DNA of 6,383 nt from the NCBI GenBank assembly GCA_902797785.1, contig CADBUD010000373.1, forward strand, positions 1-6,383, written 5' to 3'. Shown one piece after another: positions 1-6,383 of this stretch; position 1 is the first letter of the stretch, and each line of letters starts with the position of its first letter. The stretch is from an uncultured Lachnospiraceae bacterium (GTDB lineage Bacteria > Bacillota > Clostridia > Lachnospirales > Lachnospiraceae). The position numbers and the translations under genes were made by a program. The notes under the pieces were generated by a model. The model saw only the letters and a list, made by a program, of their open reading frames with translations. It was not told the origin of the DNA and did not search any database.

Positions 1-456
1 CTGGTCTGTGAGCCGGCTTTAGCCGCAACGGCCAGAGAGATTTCCATCGGAAGTTACTTAATGTTGGGCAGGGGGGAGGAACAGACCGGTGGAGGAAAGC
101 GGGATTCCATCTTGTCAGATGCGGTTGAAAGCGTTATTGGTGCTATTTATCTGGATCAGGGACTGGAGCCGGCAAGGAAGTTCATTGAGACCTTTATTTT
201 AAATGATATTGAACGCAAGAGCTTATTTTATGACAGTAAAACACATCTGCAGGAGCTCGTACAGGGTACGACGATGCAGAAGATTGAATATTGTGTTACC
301 GGGGAACGCGGTCCGTCACACTGCAAAGAGTTTTTTGTGACGGTTTATATCGGAGACCGGGCGGCTGGACAGGGGATAGGAAGGTCCAAAAAAGCGGCCG
401 AACAGGAGGCTGCATATCAGGCAATCCTTGCCCTGAAAGAAAAGGACAACCAATAA
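1..456 (+). CDS. rnc: Ribonuclease III, 3' portion (5' end outside window)
   Basis: RNase III cuts double-stranded RNA in the cytoplasm, maturing rRNA precursors and processing or degrading structured mRNAs. The reading frame is open from base 1 and shows 151 residues, so the N-terminal half with the first catalytic signature is missing. The visible part begins in the endonuclease domain: a LGRGEE-like segment near residues 22-27, then DSILSDAVESVIGAIYLD at about 35-52. Asp40 and Glu43 of that segment match the metal-binding pair D114/E117 of the E. coli enzyme. A double-stranded RNA-binding domain follows at roughly residues 80-148, starting KTHLQELVQG and ending with the typical KKAAEQEAA helix (Lys130, Lys131). 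An ATG at base 61 is internal to the conserved domain and is not the start. The stop is TAA at 454-456, 22 bases before smc. The visible part looks intact. Family assignment is very secure. Confidence 0.97.
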   Translation: MVCEPALAATAREISIGSYLMLGRGEEQTGGGKRDSILSDAVESVIGAIYLDQGLEPARKFIETFILNDIERKSLFYDSKTHLQELVQGTTMQKIEYCVTGERGPSHCKEFFVTVYIGDRAAGQGIGRSKKAAEQEAAYQAILALKEKDNQ

Positions 457-464
457 ACAGCATC

Positions 465-471
465 AGGATGG
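465..471 (+). promoter_or_regulatory. Ribosome binding site of smc
   Basis: AGGATGG ends 7 bases before the smc ATG and lies in the 22-base gap after the rnc stop. It is an imperfect Shine-Dalgarno match, weaker than the site in front of the threonine ammonia-lyase gene. The gap is too short to hold an obvious promoter, so smc is probably read from the rnc transcript. Confidence 0.6.
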
Positions 472-478
472 ATTCAAA

Positions 479-3400
479 ATGTATTTAAAAAGTATTGAGG
501 TTCATGGATTTAAATCCTTTGCCAATAAAATTTTATTTGAATTTCATAATGGAATAACCGGAATCGTAGGTCCGAACGGCAGTGGAAAAAGTAATGTGGC
601 GGATGCCGTCCGATGGGTGCTGGGAGAGCAGCGGAGCAAACAGCTTCGAAGCAGCAGTATGCAGGATGTCATTTTTTCCGGAACCGAGAACCGGAAACCA
701 CTGGGACTTGCGTATGTCGCAATCACATTGGATAATGCAGACCATAAGCTTCCGGTGGACTATGAAGAGGTCACGGTCTCCCGGCGAGTCTACCGTTCTG
801 GAGAAAGTGAATATCTGATCAATGGGACAGTATGCCGTTTAAAGGATGTACAGGAGCTGTTCTATGATACAGGAATTGGGAAAGAAGGATATTCCATCAT
901 TGGGCAGGGACAGATTGAGCGGATCATCAGCGGAAAGCCGGAGGAGCGCCGGGAGCTGTTCGATGAAGCTGCCGGAATCGTAAAGTTCAAACGAAGAAAA
1001 AATGCTTCCCAAAAAAAGCTGGAGCAGGAGGAAGCTGACCTTGTCCGGGTCAACGACATTATACTGGAGCTGGAAAAACAGCTCGTTCCCCTAAAGCGCC
1101 AGTCTGAAAATGCCAGGCTCTATTTATCTAAACGAGATGAGTTAAAAGAAAATGAAATCGGTCTGTTTCTAAACGATGTGGAAGAAAATGAAAAAAAATC
1201 CGAAAAGAATAAGAACGACATGGAAATCGTATCTGCAGATTTTGATGCTGCCAAAACAGAGCTGGAAGGTCTGAAAAAGGAGTATGATTTTGTAGAAGAA
1301 AAGCTGGCAGAAACAGAGGAGGCGTTAAAAGAGAACCGGGCTCTTTTGGAGGAGACCAAGATCGCTTCCCAGAAAGGAGAAGGGGAACGCCTTCTTCTTT
1401 TGGAACGGAAGAAACATGCCCTGGTAATGAAAGAACAAAAATCCAAGCGTTTGCTGCAGCTGAAAAAAGAGATTCGAGAGAGGACGATCAAAAAAGAAGA
1501 GGCTGTCTCCCAAAAAGAAGAATTACAAAAAAAAATCAGCGAAATAGAGCAGGAATGGAAACGACAGCAGGAGAGCGCAGACGAACAGTCTGACGAACTA
1601 TCCATGGAAAAAGAGCGCCTGGAGCAATACCGCAAGGACGTCCTGTCTCTTTTAAATGACAAGGCCTCTACCACAGGAAAGCTCCAAAAATACAATACGA
1701 TGCTTGAACAGGCACAGATCAAACGGGCAGAGCTGGTTCAGCGGTTGTTATCCAGCAAAAGTGAAGAAGCAGAAGCAGAGGAAAAGAAAAAAGCCCTTCA
1801 GAAAACATGTGAAGTCATTGGAACACAGATGACGGCACTGCAGCTTAAAAGGCAGGAAAATGCAGAAAAGCTGAGACAGCTTTCCGACGAAGAATCCGTC
1901 AAACGCCAGCAGGTCGATGCATTAAATATTCGATATCATGAGGAACGTTCCCGTTACGAATCTCTGAGGAATCTAGCCGAACGTTATGATGGCTATGGTA
2001 ATAGCATCCGGCGTGTCATGGAGCTAAAATCCAAAGAACCGGGACTGATCGGAGTCGTGGCGGATATCATAAAAACGGAAGAAGCCTATGAGCTTGCCAT
2101 AGAAACAGCGCTGGGCGGAAGCATCCAGAACATCGTGACGCAGGAGGAGGAAACCGCTAAACGCATGATTGGGTTCTTAAAGCGTTACCGATATGGTCGT
2201 GCAACGTTCCTTCCCCTGACCTCTGTTGGTGTCGGCGGAGAATTTCGCCAGCAGGAGGCTCTGAGAGAACACGGCGTAGTGGGTCTTGCCAATACTCTTG
2301 TTTTTACCAAAACAGAATATGAAAACATCGCCCGTCATCTTCTGGGACGGACTCTGGTTGTTGATACGATCCAAAATGCGCTTAAAATCGCAAAAAAATA
2401 TCGTTATTCTCTTCGAATGGTAACCTTAGAGGGAGAGCTTCTCAGTCCGGGCGGTTCACTGACCGGAGGTGCATTTAAAAATGCCAGCAACCTTTTAGGA
2501 CGCCGCAGGGAGATGGAGGAGGTTTCTGGGCATCTCGAAGAGATGAAACGTCAATTAATAAAAGAAAAAGAAATCTTAGAGAACTTCGCTGAAAAAAAAT
2601 CAGTGCTGGAGGGAAAGCGGGATTTGTTCTCCAAGGATCAGCAAAGCCTGATTTTAAAGCAGAATACGGCAAAGCTGAATCTGGAGGAGGCCGTGCGGAT
2701 CCAGAAAGAGATTGCGCAGAAGTCTTCGGTCTGCCTTCAGGAGAGCGCTCAGGTAGAGAAACAGATTCGTCAGATCGAAACATCCCGAGAGCTTATTGGC
2801 CTGGAGGAACAGGGATTTGATGAAAAAAAACAGGATTTGGAAGCTAAAATGGAAGAGCTTGAAACTGAAATCCAGAAAAAAGAACAGGTATCCTCAAAAA
2901 AACAACAGGAGCTGACAGAACTACAGTTAAAAAAAGCATCCATTGAAGCTGATCTGCAGTTCTCTGGCCAGTCAGAGGAACGTCTGAAGCTGGAAATCGC
3001 TCAGCTGATGGAAGAACGTTCAAGGACAGAGCGGGAAGCAGAAGAACAGGAACGGGCGGCCAACGAATGCGACCAAAAGGAGATGACATTAAAAGAAGAA
3101 GGCGACCGGAGGAAACAGGAGGAAGGACGGCTGAAATCCCTTTTACAGGAATTAGAACAGGAAAAAGAAGAATGCTCCAAGAAACATAAGAGCTTTGTCG
3201 CAGATAGAGAGCGTCTTTCCAGCCGTATGAATCATCTGGATAAGGAGCTGTTCCGTTTAAATACGGAAGGAAACCGGTTGAAAGAAGAAAGGGAACAGCG
3301 CCAAAATTATATGTGGGAGGAATATGAGATTACCTTTCATTATGCTATGGAACTTGTCAAAAAGACGGAGCTTTCTCCGGCAGAATTAAAAAAACGGGTT

Positions 3401-4048
3401 TCTGCATTAAAAGAGGAAATCAAAAAGCTTGGGAATGTCAATGTCAATGCCATTGAGGATTATCGGGAGATTTCAGAACGATATGAATTTCTGACATCCC
3501 AAAGATCTGATTTGTTAGAAGCAAAAAAGGTTCTGCTGGATATCATTGATGAGCTGGATAAGGGAATGCGAAAGCAGTTCATGGAAAAGTTTGAAGAGAT
3601 TCAAAGAGAGTTCGATCAGGTCTTTAAACAGCTGTTCGGCGGTGGAAAAGGAAGTCTTTTGTTAGTTGAAGGAGAAGATATTCTGGAGACAGGAATCCGC
3701 ATCATTGCGCAGCCACCGGGGAAAAAGCTTCAGAATATGATGCAGATGTCCGGTGGCGAGAAATCCCTGACGGCGATTTCGCTGCTTTTCGCGATTCAGA
3801 ATCTAAAACCGTCCCCATTCTGTCTTTTAGATGAGATCGAGGCAGCATTGGACGATTCCAATGTGGATCGTTTTGCTAAATATCTGCATCGGTTGACAAA
3901 GAATACACAGTTCATCGTGATCACACACCGTCGCGGAACGATGGAATCTGCTGACCGTCTGTACGGAATCACAATGGAAGAAAAAGGAATTTCCACATTG
4001 GTCTCCGTAGATCTGATTGAAAGTTCCTTAGAAGAAACTCAAAACTAG
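479..4048 (+). CDS. smc: Chromosome segregation/condensation ATPase SMC
   Basis: SMC is the ATPase of the bacterial condensin complex. With ScpA and ScpB it loads on DNA and organises and separates replicated chromosomes. The 1189 residues are close to the usual bacterial length. In order: N-terminal head with Walker A GPNGSGKSN (31-39), arginine-finger region around Arg57 and Q-loop GQGQ (142-145); a long Glu/Lys/Gln-rich coiled coil (about 170-515); a hinge (about 520-670) ending in GGSLTGG (658-664); the returning coil (about 675-1035) with the LGNVN motif near 984-988; then the C-terminal head. That head has signature SGGEKS (1091-1096), Walker B CLLDEIEAALD with Asp1118 and catalytic Glu1119, and switch histidine His1150 in ITHRRGTME. 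All ATPase motifs are present and the frame is unbroken. The start fits the family's usual MYLKxIEVxGFKSFA opening. It sits between rnc and ftsY, the same order as in Bacillus subtilis. Confidence 0.98.
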   Translation: MYLKSIEVHGFKSFANKILFEFHNGITGIVGPNGSGKSNVADAVRWVLGEQRSKQLRSSSMQDVIFSGTENRKPLGLAYVAITLDNADHKLPVDYEEVTVSRRVYRSGESEYLINGTVCRLKDVQELFYDTGIGKEGYSIIGQGQIERIISGKPEERRELFDEAAGIVKFKRRKNASQKKLEQEEADLVRVNDIILELEKQLVPLKRQSENARLYLSKRDELKENEIGLFLNDVEENEKKSEKNKNDMEIVSADFDAAKTELEGLKKEYDFVEEKLAETEEALKENRALLEETKIASQKGEGERLLLLERKKHALVMKEQKSKRLLQLKKEIRERTIKKEEAVSQKEELQKKISEIEQEWKRQQESADEQSDELSMEKERLEQYRKDVLSLLNDKASTTGKLQKYNTMLEQAQIKRAELVQRLLSSKSEEAEAEEKKKALQKTCEVIGTQMTALQLKRQENAEKLRQLSDEESVKRQQVDALNIRYHEERSRYESLRNLAERYDGYGNSIRRVMELKSKEPGLIGVVADIIKTEEAYELAIETALGGSIQNIVTQEEETAKRMIGFLKRYRYGRATFLPLTSVGVGGEFRQQEALREHGVVGLANTLVFTKTEYENIARHLLGRTLVVDTIQNALKIAKKYRYSLRMVTLEGELLSPGGSLTGGAFKNASNLLGRRREMEEVSGHLEEMKRQLIKEKEILENFAEKKSVLEGKRDLFSKDQQSLILKQNTAKLNLEEAVRIQKEIAQKSSVCLQESAQVEKQIRQIETSRELIGLEEQGFDEKKQDLEAKMEELETEIQKKEQVSSKKQQELTELQLKKASIEADLQFSGQSEERLKLEIAQLMEERSRTEREAEEQERAANECDQKEMTLKEEGDRRKQEEGRLKSLLQELEQEKEECSKKHKSFVADRERLSSRMNHLDKELFRLNTEGNRLKEEREQRQNYMWEEYEITFHYAMELVKKTELSPAELKKRVSALKEEIKKLGNVNVNAIEDYREISERYEFLTSQRSDLLEAKKVLLDIIDELDKGMRKQFMEKFEEIQREFDQVFKQLFGGGKGSLLLVEGEDILETGIRIIAQPPGKKLQNMMQMSGGEKSLTAISLLFAIQNLKPSPFCLLDEIEAALDDSNVDRFAKYLHRLTKNTQFIVITHRRGTMESADRLYGITMEEKGISTLVSVDLIESSLEETQN

Positions 4049-4055
4049 GAAAAGA

Positions 4056-4063
4056 GAGGGTGA
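4056..4063 (+). promoter_or_regulatory. Ribosome binding site deciding the ftsY start
   Basis: GAGGGTGA ends 5 bases before the ATG at 4069 and includes GGTGA, which pairs with the 3' end of 16S rRNA. It argues against the in-frame GTG at 4060: that codon is part of this site. The GTG itself has only a weak AGGA at 4047-4050, overlapping the smc stop. Confidence 0.6.
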
Positions 4064-4068
4064 AGGTT

Positions 4069-5016
4069 ATGGCTGAAAAAAAAGGTTTTTTTAAACGTCT
4101 GGTCGAAGGACTGACCAAGACCAGAAACAATATTGTATCCGGAATCGACAAGATCTTTAATGGATTTTCCAAAATCGATGATGAATTTTATGATGAAATT
4201 GAAGAAATCCTGATCATGGGAGATATCGGAATCCGGGCAACGACGGAAATTATTGAAAATTTAAAGGAAAAAGTAAAGGAGCAAAAGATCAAGGAGCCGG
4301 CTGAATGTAAGGAACTGTTGATTTCCAGTATCAAGGAGCAGATGCAGATTGGGGAGACCGCTTATGAATTTGAGCATCGCCAGTCAGTCGTGATGGTCAT
4401 TGGAGTCAACGGCGTCGGGAAAACGACCAGCGTGGGAAAACTCGCCGGAAAATTAAAGGATCAGGGCTTAAAGGTTCTGATGGCAGCTGCAGATACATTC
4501 CGGGCCGCCGCCGGAGAGCAGCTGATCGAATGGGCGAACCGGGCCGGTGTCGAGATCATCAGCGGACAGGAGGGTGCCGATCCGGCTTCCGTTGTCTATG
4601 ATGCTGTTGCTTCTGCCAAATCCAAACAGGCGGATGTCCTGCTCTGTGATACCGCCGGAAGGCTGCATAATAAGAAAAATCTGATGTCCGAGCTGGAAAA
4701 AATCAATCGGATTATTGACCGGGAATTTCCAGAGGCCTATCGTGAAACCCTGGTCGTATTGGATGGAACGACCGGACAGAATGCCCTGGCGCAAGCAAGG
4801 GAATTTTCTGAAGTTGCCAATATCACGGGAATCATTCTGACCAAAATGGATGGAACGGCCAAGGGAGGCATTGCCGTAGCAATCCAATCTGAGCTCGGCA
4901 TTCCGGTTAAATATATTGGTGTCGGAGAGACGATTGACGATCTGCAGAAATTCGATTCAGAAGAATTTGTCAATGCCTTATTTGACCGGTCGGACAAGAA
5001 GGACAGTGAGGAATAG
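4069..5016 (+). CDS. ftsY: Signal recognition particle receptor FtsY
   Basis: FtsY is the SRP receptor. Its GTPase pairs with that of Ffh at the inner face of the membrane and hands ribosome-nascent chain complexes to the Sec translocon. From the ATG at 4069 it has 315 residues. It opens with a short basic, hydrophobic segment MAEKKGFFKRLVEGLTKTR that probably contacts the membrane, followed directly by the N domain helices (to about residue 100). The G domain shows G1 GVNGVGKTT (112-120), DTFRAAA (142-148), G3 DTAGR (194-198), G4 TKMDGTAKGG (258-267) and the closing GVGETIDDLQ (284-293). All are consistent with an active SRP-type GTPase. DTFRAAAGEQL and the basic N-terminus favour FtsY over Ffh, and there is no C-terminal methionine-rich M domain. 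The long acidic A domain of E. coli FtsY is absent, as is usual in Bacillota. An in-frame GTG at 4060 would add three residues but is less likely. The gene follows smc by 20 bases. Confidence 0.97.
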   Translation: MAEKKGFFKRLVEGLTKTRNNIVSGIDKIFNGFSKIDDEFYDEIEEILIMGDIGIRATTEIIENLKEKVKEQKIKEPAECKELLISSIKEQMQIGETAYEFEHRQSVVMVIGVNGVGKTTSVGKLAGKLKDQGLKVLMAAADTFRAAAGEQLIEWANRAGVEIISGQEGADPASVVYDAVASAKSKQADVLLCDTAGRLHNKKNLMSELEKINRIIDREFPEAYRETLVVLDGTTGQNALAQAREFSEVANITGIILTKMDGTAKGGIAVAIQSELGIPVKYIGVGETIDDLQKFDSEEFVNALFDRSDKKDSEE

Positions 5017-5022
5017 GGGAGG
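5015..5022 (+). promoter_or_regulatory. Strong ribosome binding site of the threonine ammonia-lyase gene
   Basis: AGGGGAGG overlaps the ftsY stop codon (TAG at 5014-5016) and ends 7 bases before the ATG at 5030. It is the best Shine-Dalgarno match in the window. It fixes the start at 5030 rather than at earlier in-frame codons inside ftsY, and suggests efficient translation, perhaps coupled to ftsY. Confidence 0.75.
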
Positions 5023-5029
5023 AAATCAT

Positions 5030-6289
5030 ATGTCAAAGAAAACAGAATCAGCCAATCAGGAAATCAATCAGGAAGCTATGCTTACCTTAGATAAATTTGA
5101 AGAAGCTGCTGAGGCAGTTTCTAAGGTCACTTCTGAGACGAAGCTGATCTACAGCGATTATTTCAGCAGCCAAAGTGGGAACAAGGTGTATCTTAAACCG
5201 GAGAACATGCAGCTGACCGGAGCCTATAAGCTGCGGGGCGCCTACTATAAGATCAGCACGCTGACAGAGGATGAACGAAGTCGTGGCCTGATCACAGCCT
5301 CTGCCGGGAATCATGCACAGGGAGTCGCCTATGCAGCAAAAAGCTTTGGATGCAAGGCGGTCATCGTTATGCCGACCACTACGCCCCTGATCAAAATCAA
5401 CCGGACGAAAAGCTATGGGGCCGAGGTCGTTCTTTTTGGAGACGTCTATGATGAAGCCTGCCAGAAGGCCTATGAATTAGCCGATCAGAACGGCTATACC
5501 TTCATCCATCCCTTTGATGATCTGGCCGTAGCGACCGGTCAGGGAACGATCGCCATGGAAATCGTAAAAGAGCTTCCGCTCGTTGAATATATTCTCGTCC
5601 CAATCGGCGGAGGCGGACTCGCGACCGGAGTTTCGACACTTGCCAAGCTGTTGAATCCTAAAATTCAGGTCATCGGCGTCGAACCGGCAGGAGCAAGCTG
5701 TATGAAGGCTTCTTTTGAAAAGGGCGAGGTCGTGACTCTTCCTAAGGTCAATACCATTGCTGATGGAACTGCGGTAAAGACCCCGGGAAGTAAGATTTTC
5801 CCTTATATTCAAAAAAATTTGGACGGAATCATTACCATTGAAGATGATGAGCTGATCGTTGCCTTTCTTGATCTGGTAGAGAATCACAAAATGATCGTAG
5901 AAAATTCCGGTCTTTTGACGGTAGCTGCCTTAAAGCATTTAGATGTCAAAAAGAAAAAAGTCGTTTCCATTCTAAGCGGTGGAAATATGGATGTGATCAC
6001 CATGTCTTCCATTGTGCAGCATGGTCTGATCTTAAGAGATCGGATCTTTACCGTATCCGTGCTGCTGCCGGATAAGCCGGGAGAGCTTTCCCGGGTATCT
6101 CATGTAATCGCAAAAGAACAGGGGAATATCATTCGCTTGGAGCATAATCAGTTTGTCACCACCAACCGAAGCGCCGCAGTCGAACTGCGGATTACTCTGG
6201 AGGCATTTGGAACAGAGCATAAGGGGGAAATTATCCGGGCACTGCAGACGAACGGATTTCAGCCAAAGGTCGTCCGTCCAAGTCTGTAG
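5030..6289 (+). CDS. ilvA: Threonine ammonia-lyase (threonine dehydratase) with C-terminal ACT domain
   Basis: This PLP enzyme deaminates L-threonine (often also L-serine) to 2-oxobutanoate and ammonia, feeding isoleucine synthesis or threonine fermentation. The 419 residues fit the single-ACT class (about 400 aa), shorter than E. coli IlvA and longer than ACT-less TdcB. The fold type II PLP core (about 20-325) shows TGAYKLRGA with the Schiff-base lysine at Lys67, SAGNHAQG (91-98), the phosphate-binding GGGGLATG (193-200) and SGGN (316-319). A C-terminal ACT domain begins near residue 340 (FTVSVLLPDKPGELSRV), implying allosteric control by an amino acid; the ligand, isoleucine or valine for example, cannot be read from sequence. 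The start at 5030 has a strong ribosome binding site. ATG 5078 (Met17) opens the segment MLTLDKFEEA and is a weaker alternative. It follows ftsY by 13 bases. No other branched-chain gene is visible, so biosynthetic versus catabolic use is undecided and the symbol is tentative. Serine dehydratase activity is possible. Confidence 0.93.
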   Translation: MSKKTESANQEINQEAMLTLDKFEEAAEAVSKVTSETKLIYSDYFSSQSGNKVYLKPENMQLTGAYKLRGAYYKISTLTEDERSRGLITASAGNHAQGVAYAAKSFGCKAVIVMPTTTPLIKINRTKSYGAEVVLFGDVYDEACQKAYELADQNGYTFIHPFDDLAVATGQGTIAMEIVKELPLVEYILVPIGGGGLATGVSTLAKLLNPKIQVIGVEPAGASCMKASFEKGEVVTLPKVNTIADGTAVKTPGSKIFPYIQKNLDGIITIEDDELIVAFLDLVENHKMIVENSGLLTVAALKHLDVKKKKVVSILSGGNMDVITMSSIVQHGLILRDRIFTVSVLLPDKPGELSRVSHVIAKEQGNIIRLEHNQFVTTNRSAAVELRITLEAFGTEHKGEIIRALQTNGFQPKVVRPSL

Positions 6290-6328
6290 GGCACATCGTT
6301 ACTATTCACAGCCGATTTTCCGCAAGGT

Positions 6329-6355
6329 ATTTTCGTGCGTTTTTTGCACGAAAAT
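6329..6355. repeat. Perfect 10-bp inverted repeat (hairpin) after the last gene
   Basis: ATTTTCGTGC (6329-6338) and GCACGAAAAT (6346-6355) are exact reverse complements around a 7-base loop GTTTTTT. The hairpin lies 40 bases after the threonine ammonia-lyase stop, where a transcription terminator would be expected. However, no T-run follows the stem on either strand: CCGGGG follows on +, and ACCTTGCGG on the - strand. A standard intrinsic terminator is therefore doubtful. The stem is AT-rich at its base and GC-rich only near the loop. An extra ATTTTC at 6315-6320 allows a competing pairing with the right arm. It may be a dispersed intergenic repeat, a processing or stability hairpin, or a poor terminator. 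Confidence 0.7.
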
Positions 6356-6383
6356 CCGGGGCAGCAGTGCGCCAAATGCGACC

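Noticed and set aside
468..488. Six-codon mini-ORF (ATG GAT ... TAA) overlapping the smc start
   Set aside because: It arises from the ribosome binding site and the first smc codons, has no ribosome binding site of its own, and is too short to support as a leader peptide without conservation data.
1120..1722. 200-codon open frame on the - strand opposite smc
   Set aside because: It is antisense to the first coiled-coil arm. Lys/Glu codons rich in AAA and GAA read as Phe/Ser on the other strand and rarely give stops. The product is Ser/Phe-rich with no domain signal, while the + strand frame is plainly SMC.
3650..4048. Possible degeneration of the SMC C-terminal head (EIEAALDDSN instead of the common EVDAALDEAN wording)
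   Set aside because: The Walker B aspartate, catalytic glutamate, SGGEK signature and switch histidine are all intact; the differences are conservative and within normal family variation.
4468..4887. 139-codon open frame on the - strand opposite ftsY
   Set aside because: It lies wholly within the conserved GTPase domain of ftsY, with no recognisable motif and no separate ribosome binding context.
4916..5029. Upstream extension of the threonine ammonia-lyase frame into ftsY
   Set aside because: The extra 38 residues would overlap the 3' end of ftsY out of frame and have no homology-like features. The AGGGGAGG site at 5015-5022 points to ATG 5030.
5477..5887. 136-codon open frame on the - strand opposite the threonine ammonia-lyase gene
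   Set aside because: It is fully inside the PLP core coding region and shows no family features; treated as an antisense shadow.

Overview
This window is a compact stretch of housekeeping genes, all on the + strand, from a Gram-positive anaerobe of the class Clostridia, most likely Lachnospiraceae-like. That placement is an inference. It rests on the rnc-smc-ftsY order known from Bacillota, the sequence character of the four proteins, moderate GC content and strong purine-rich ribosome binding sites. No marker such as 16S rRNA is present to confirm it.

Layout. Bases 1-456 hold the 3' part of rnc (RNase III), whose start lies beyond the left edge. After 22 bases comes a complete smc (479-4048, 1189 aa, chromosome-condensing ATPase). 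After a further 20 bases comes ftsY (4069-5016, 315 aa, signal recognition particle receptor). Only 13 bases then separate ftsY from a PLP-dependent threonine ammonia-lyase with a C-terminal ACT domain (5030-6289, 419 aa). The last 94 bases (6290-6383) are not covered by a recognisable gene. They contain a perfect 10-bp inverted repeat inside a cluster of ATTTTC/GAAAAT half-sites.

How the genes relate. The short gaps, common direction and absence of any terminator between genes suggest one transcript running from upstream of the window through the threonine ammonia-lyase gene. RNase III (RNA processing), SMC (chromosome organisation and segregation) and FtsY (membrane protein targeting) do not share a pathway; their linkage is a conserved genomic arrangement. 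The amino-acid enzyme at the end is the one non-informational member and the least expected neighbour.

I see no defence system, mobile element, CRISPR array, RNA gene or other novel system here. The most interesting part is the palindromic tail after 6290, which looks more like a dispersed intergenic repeat than a standard terminator and is cut by the window edge.
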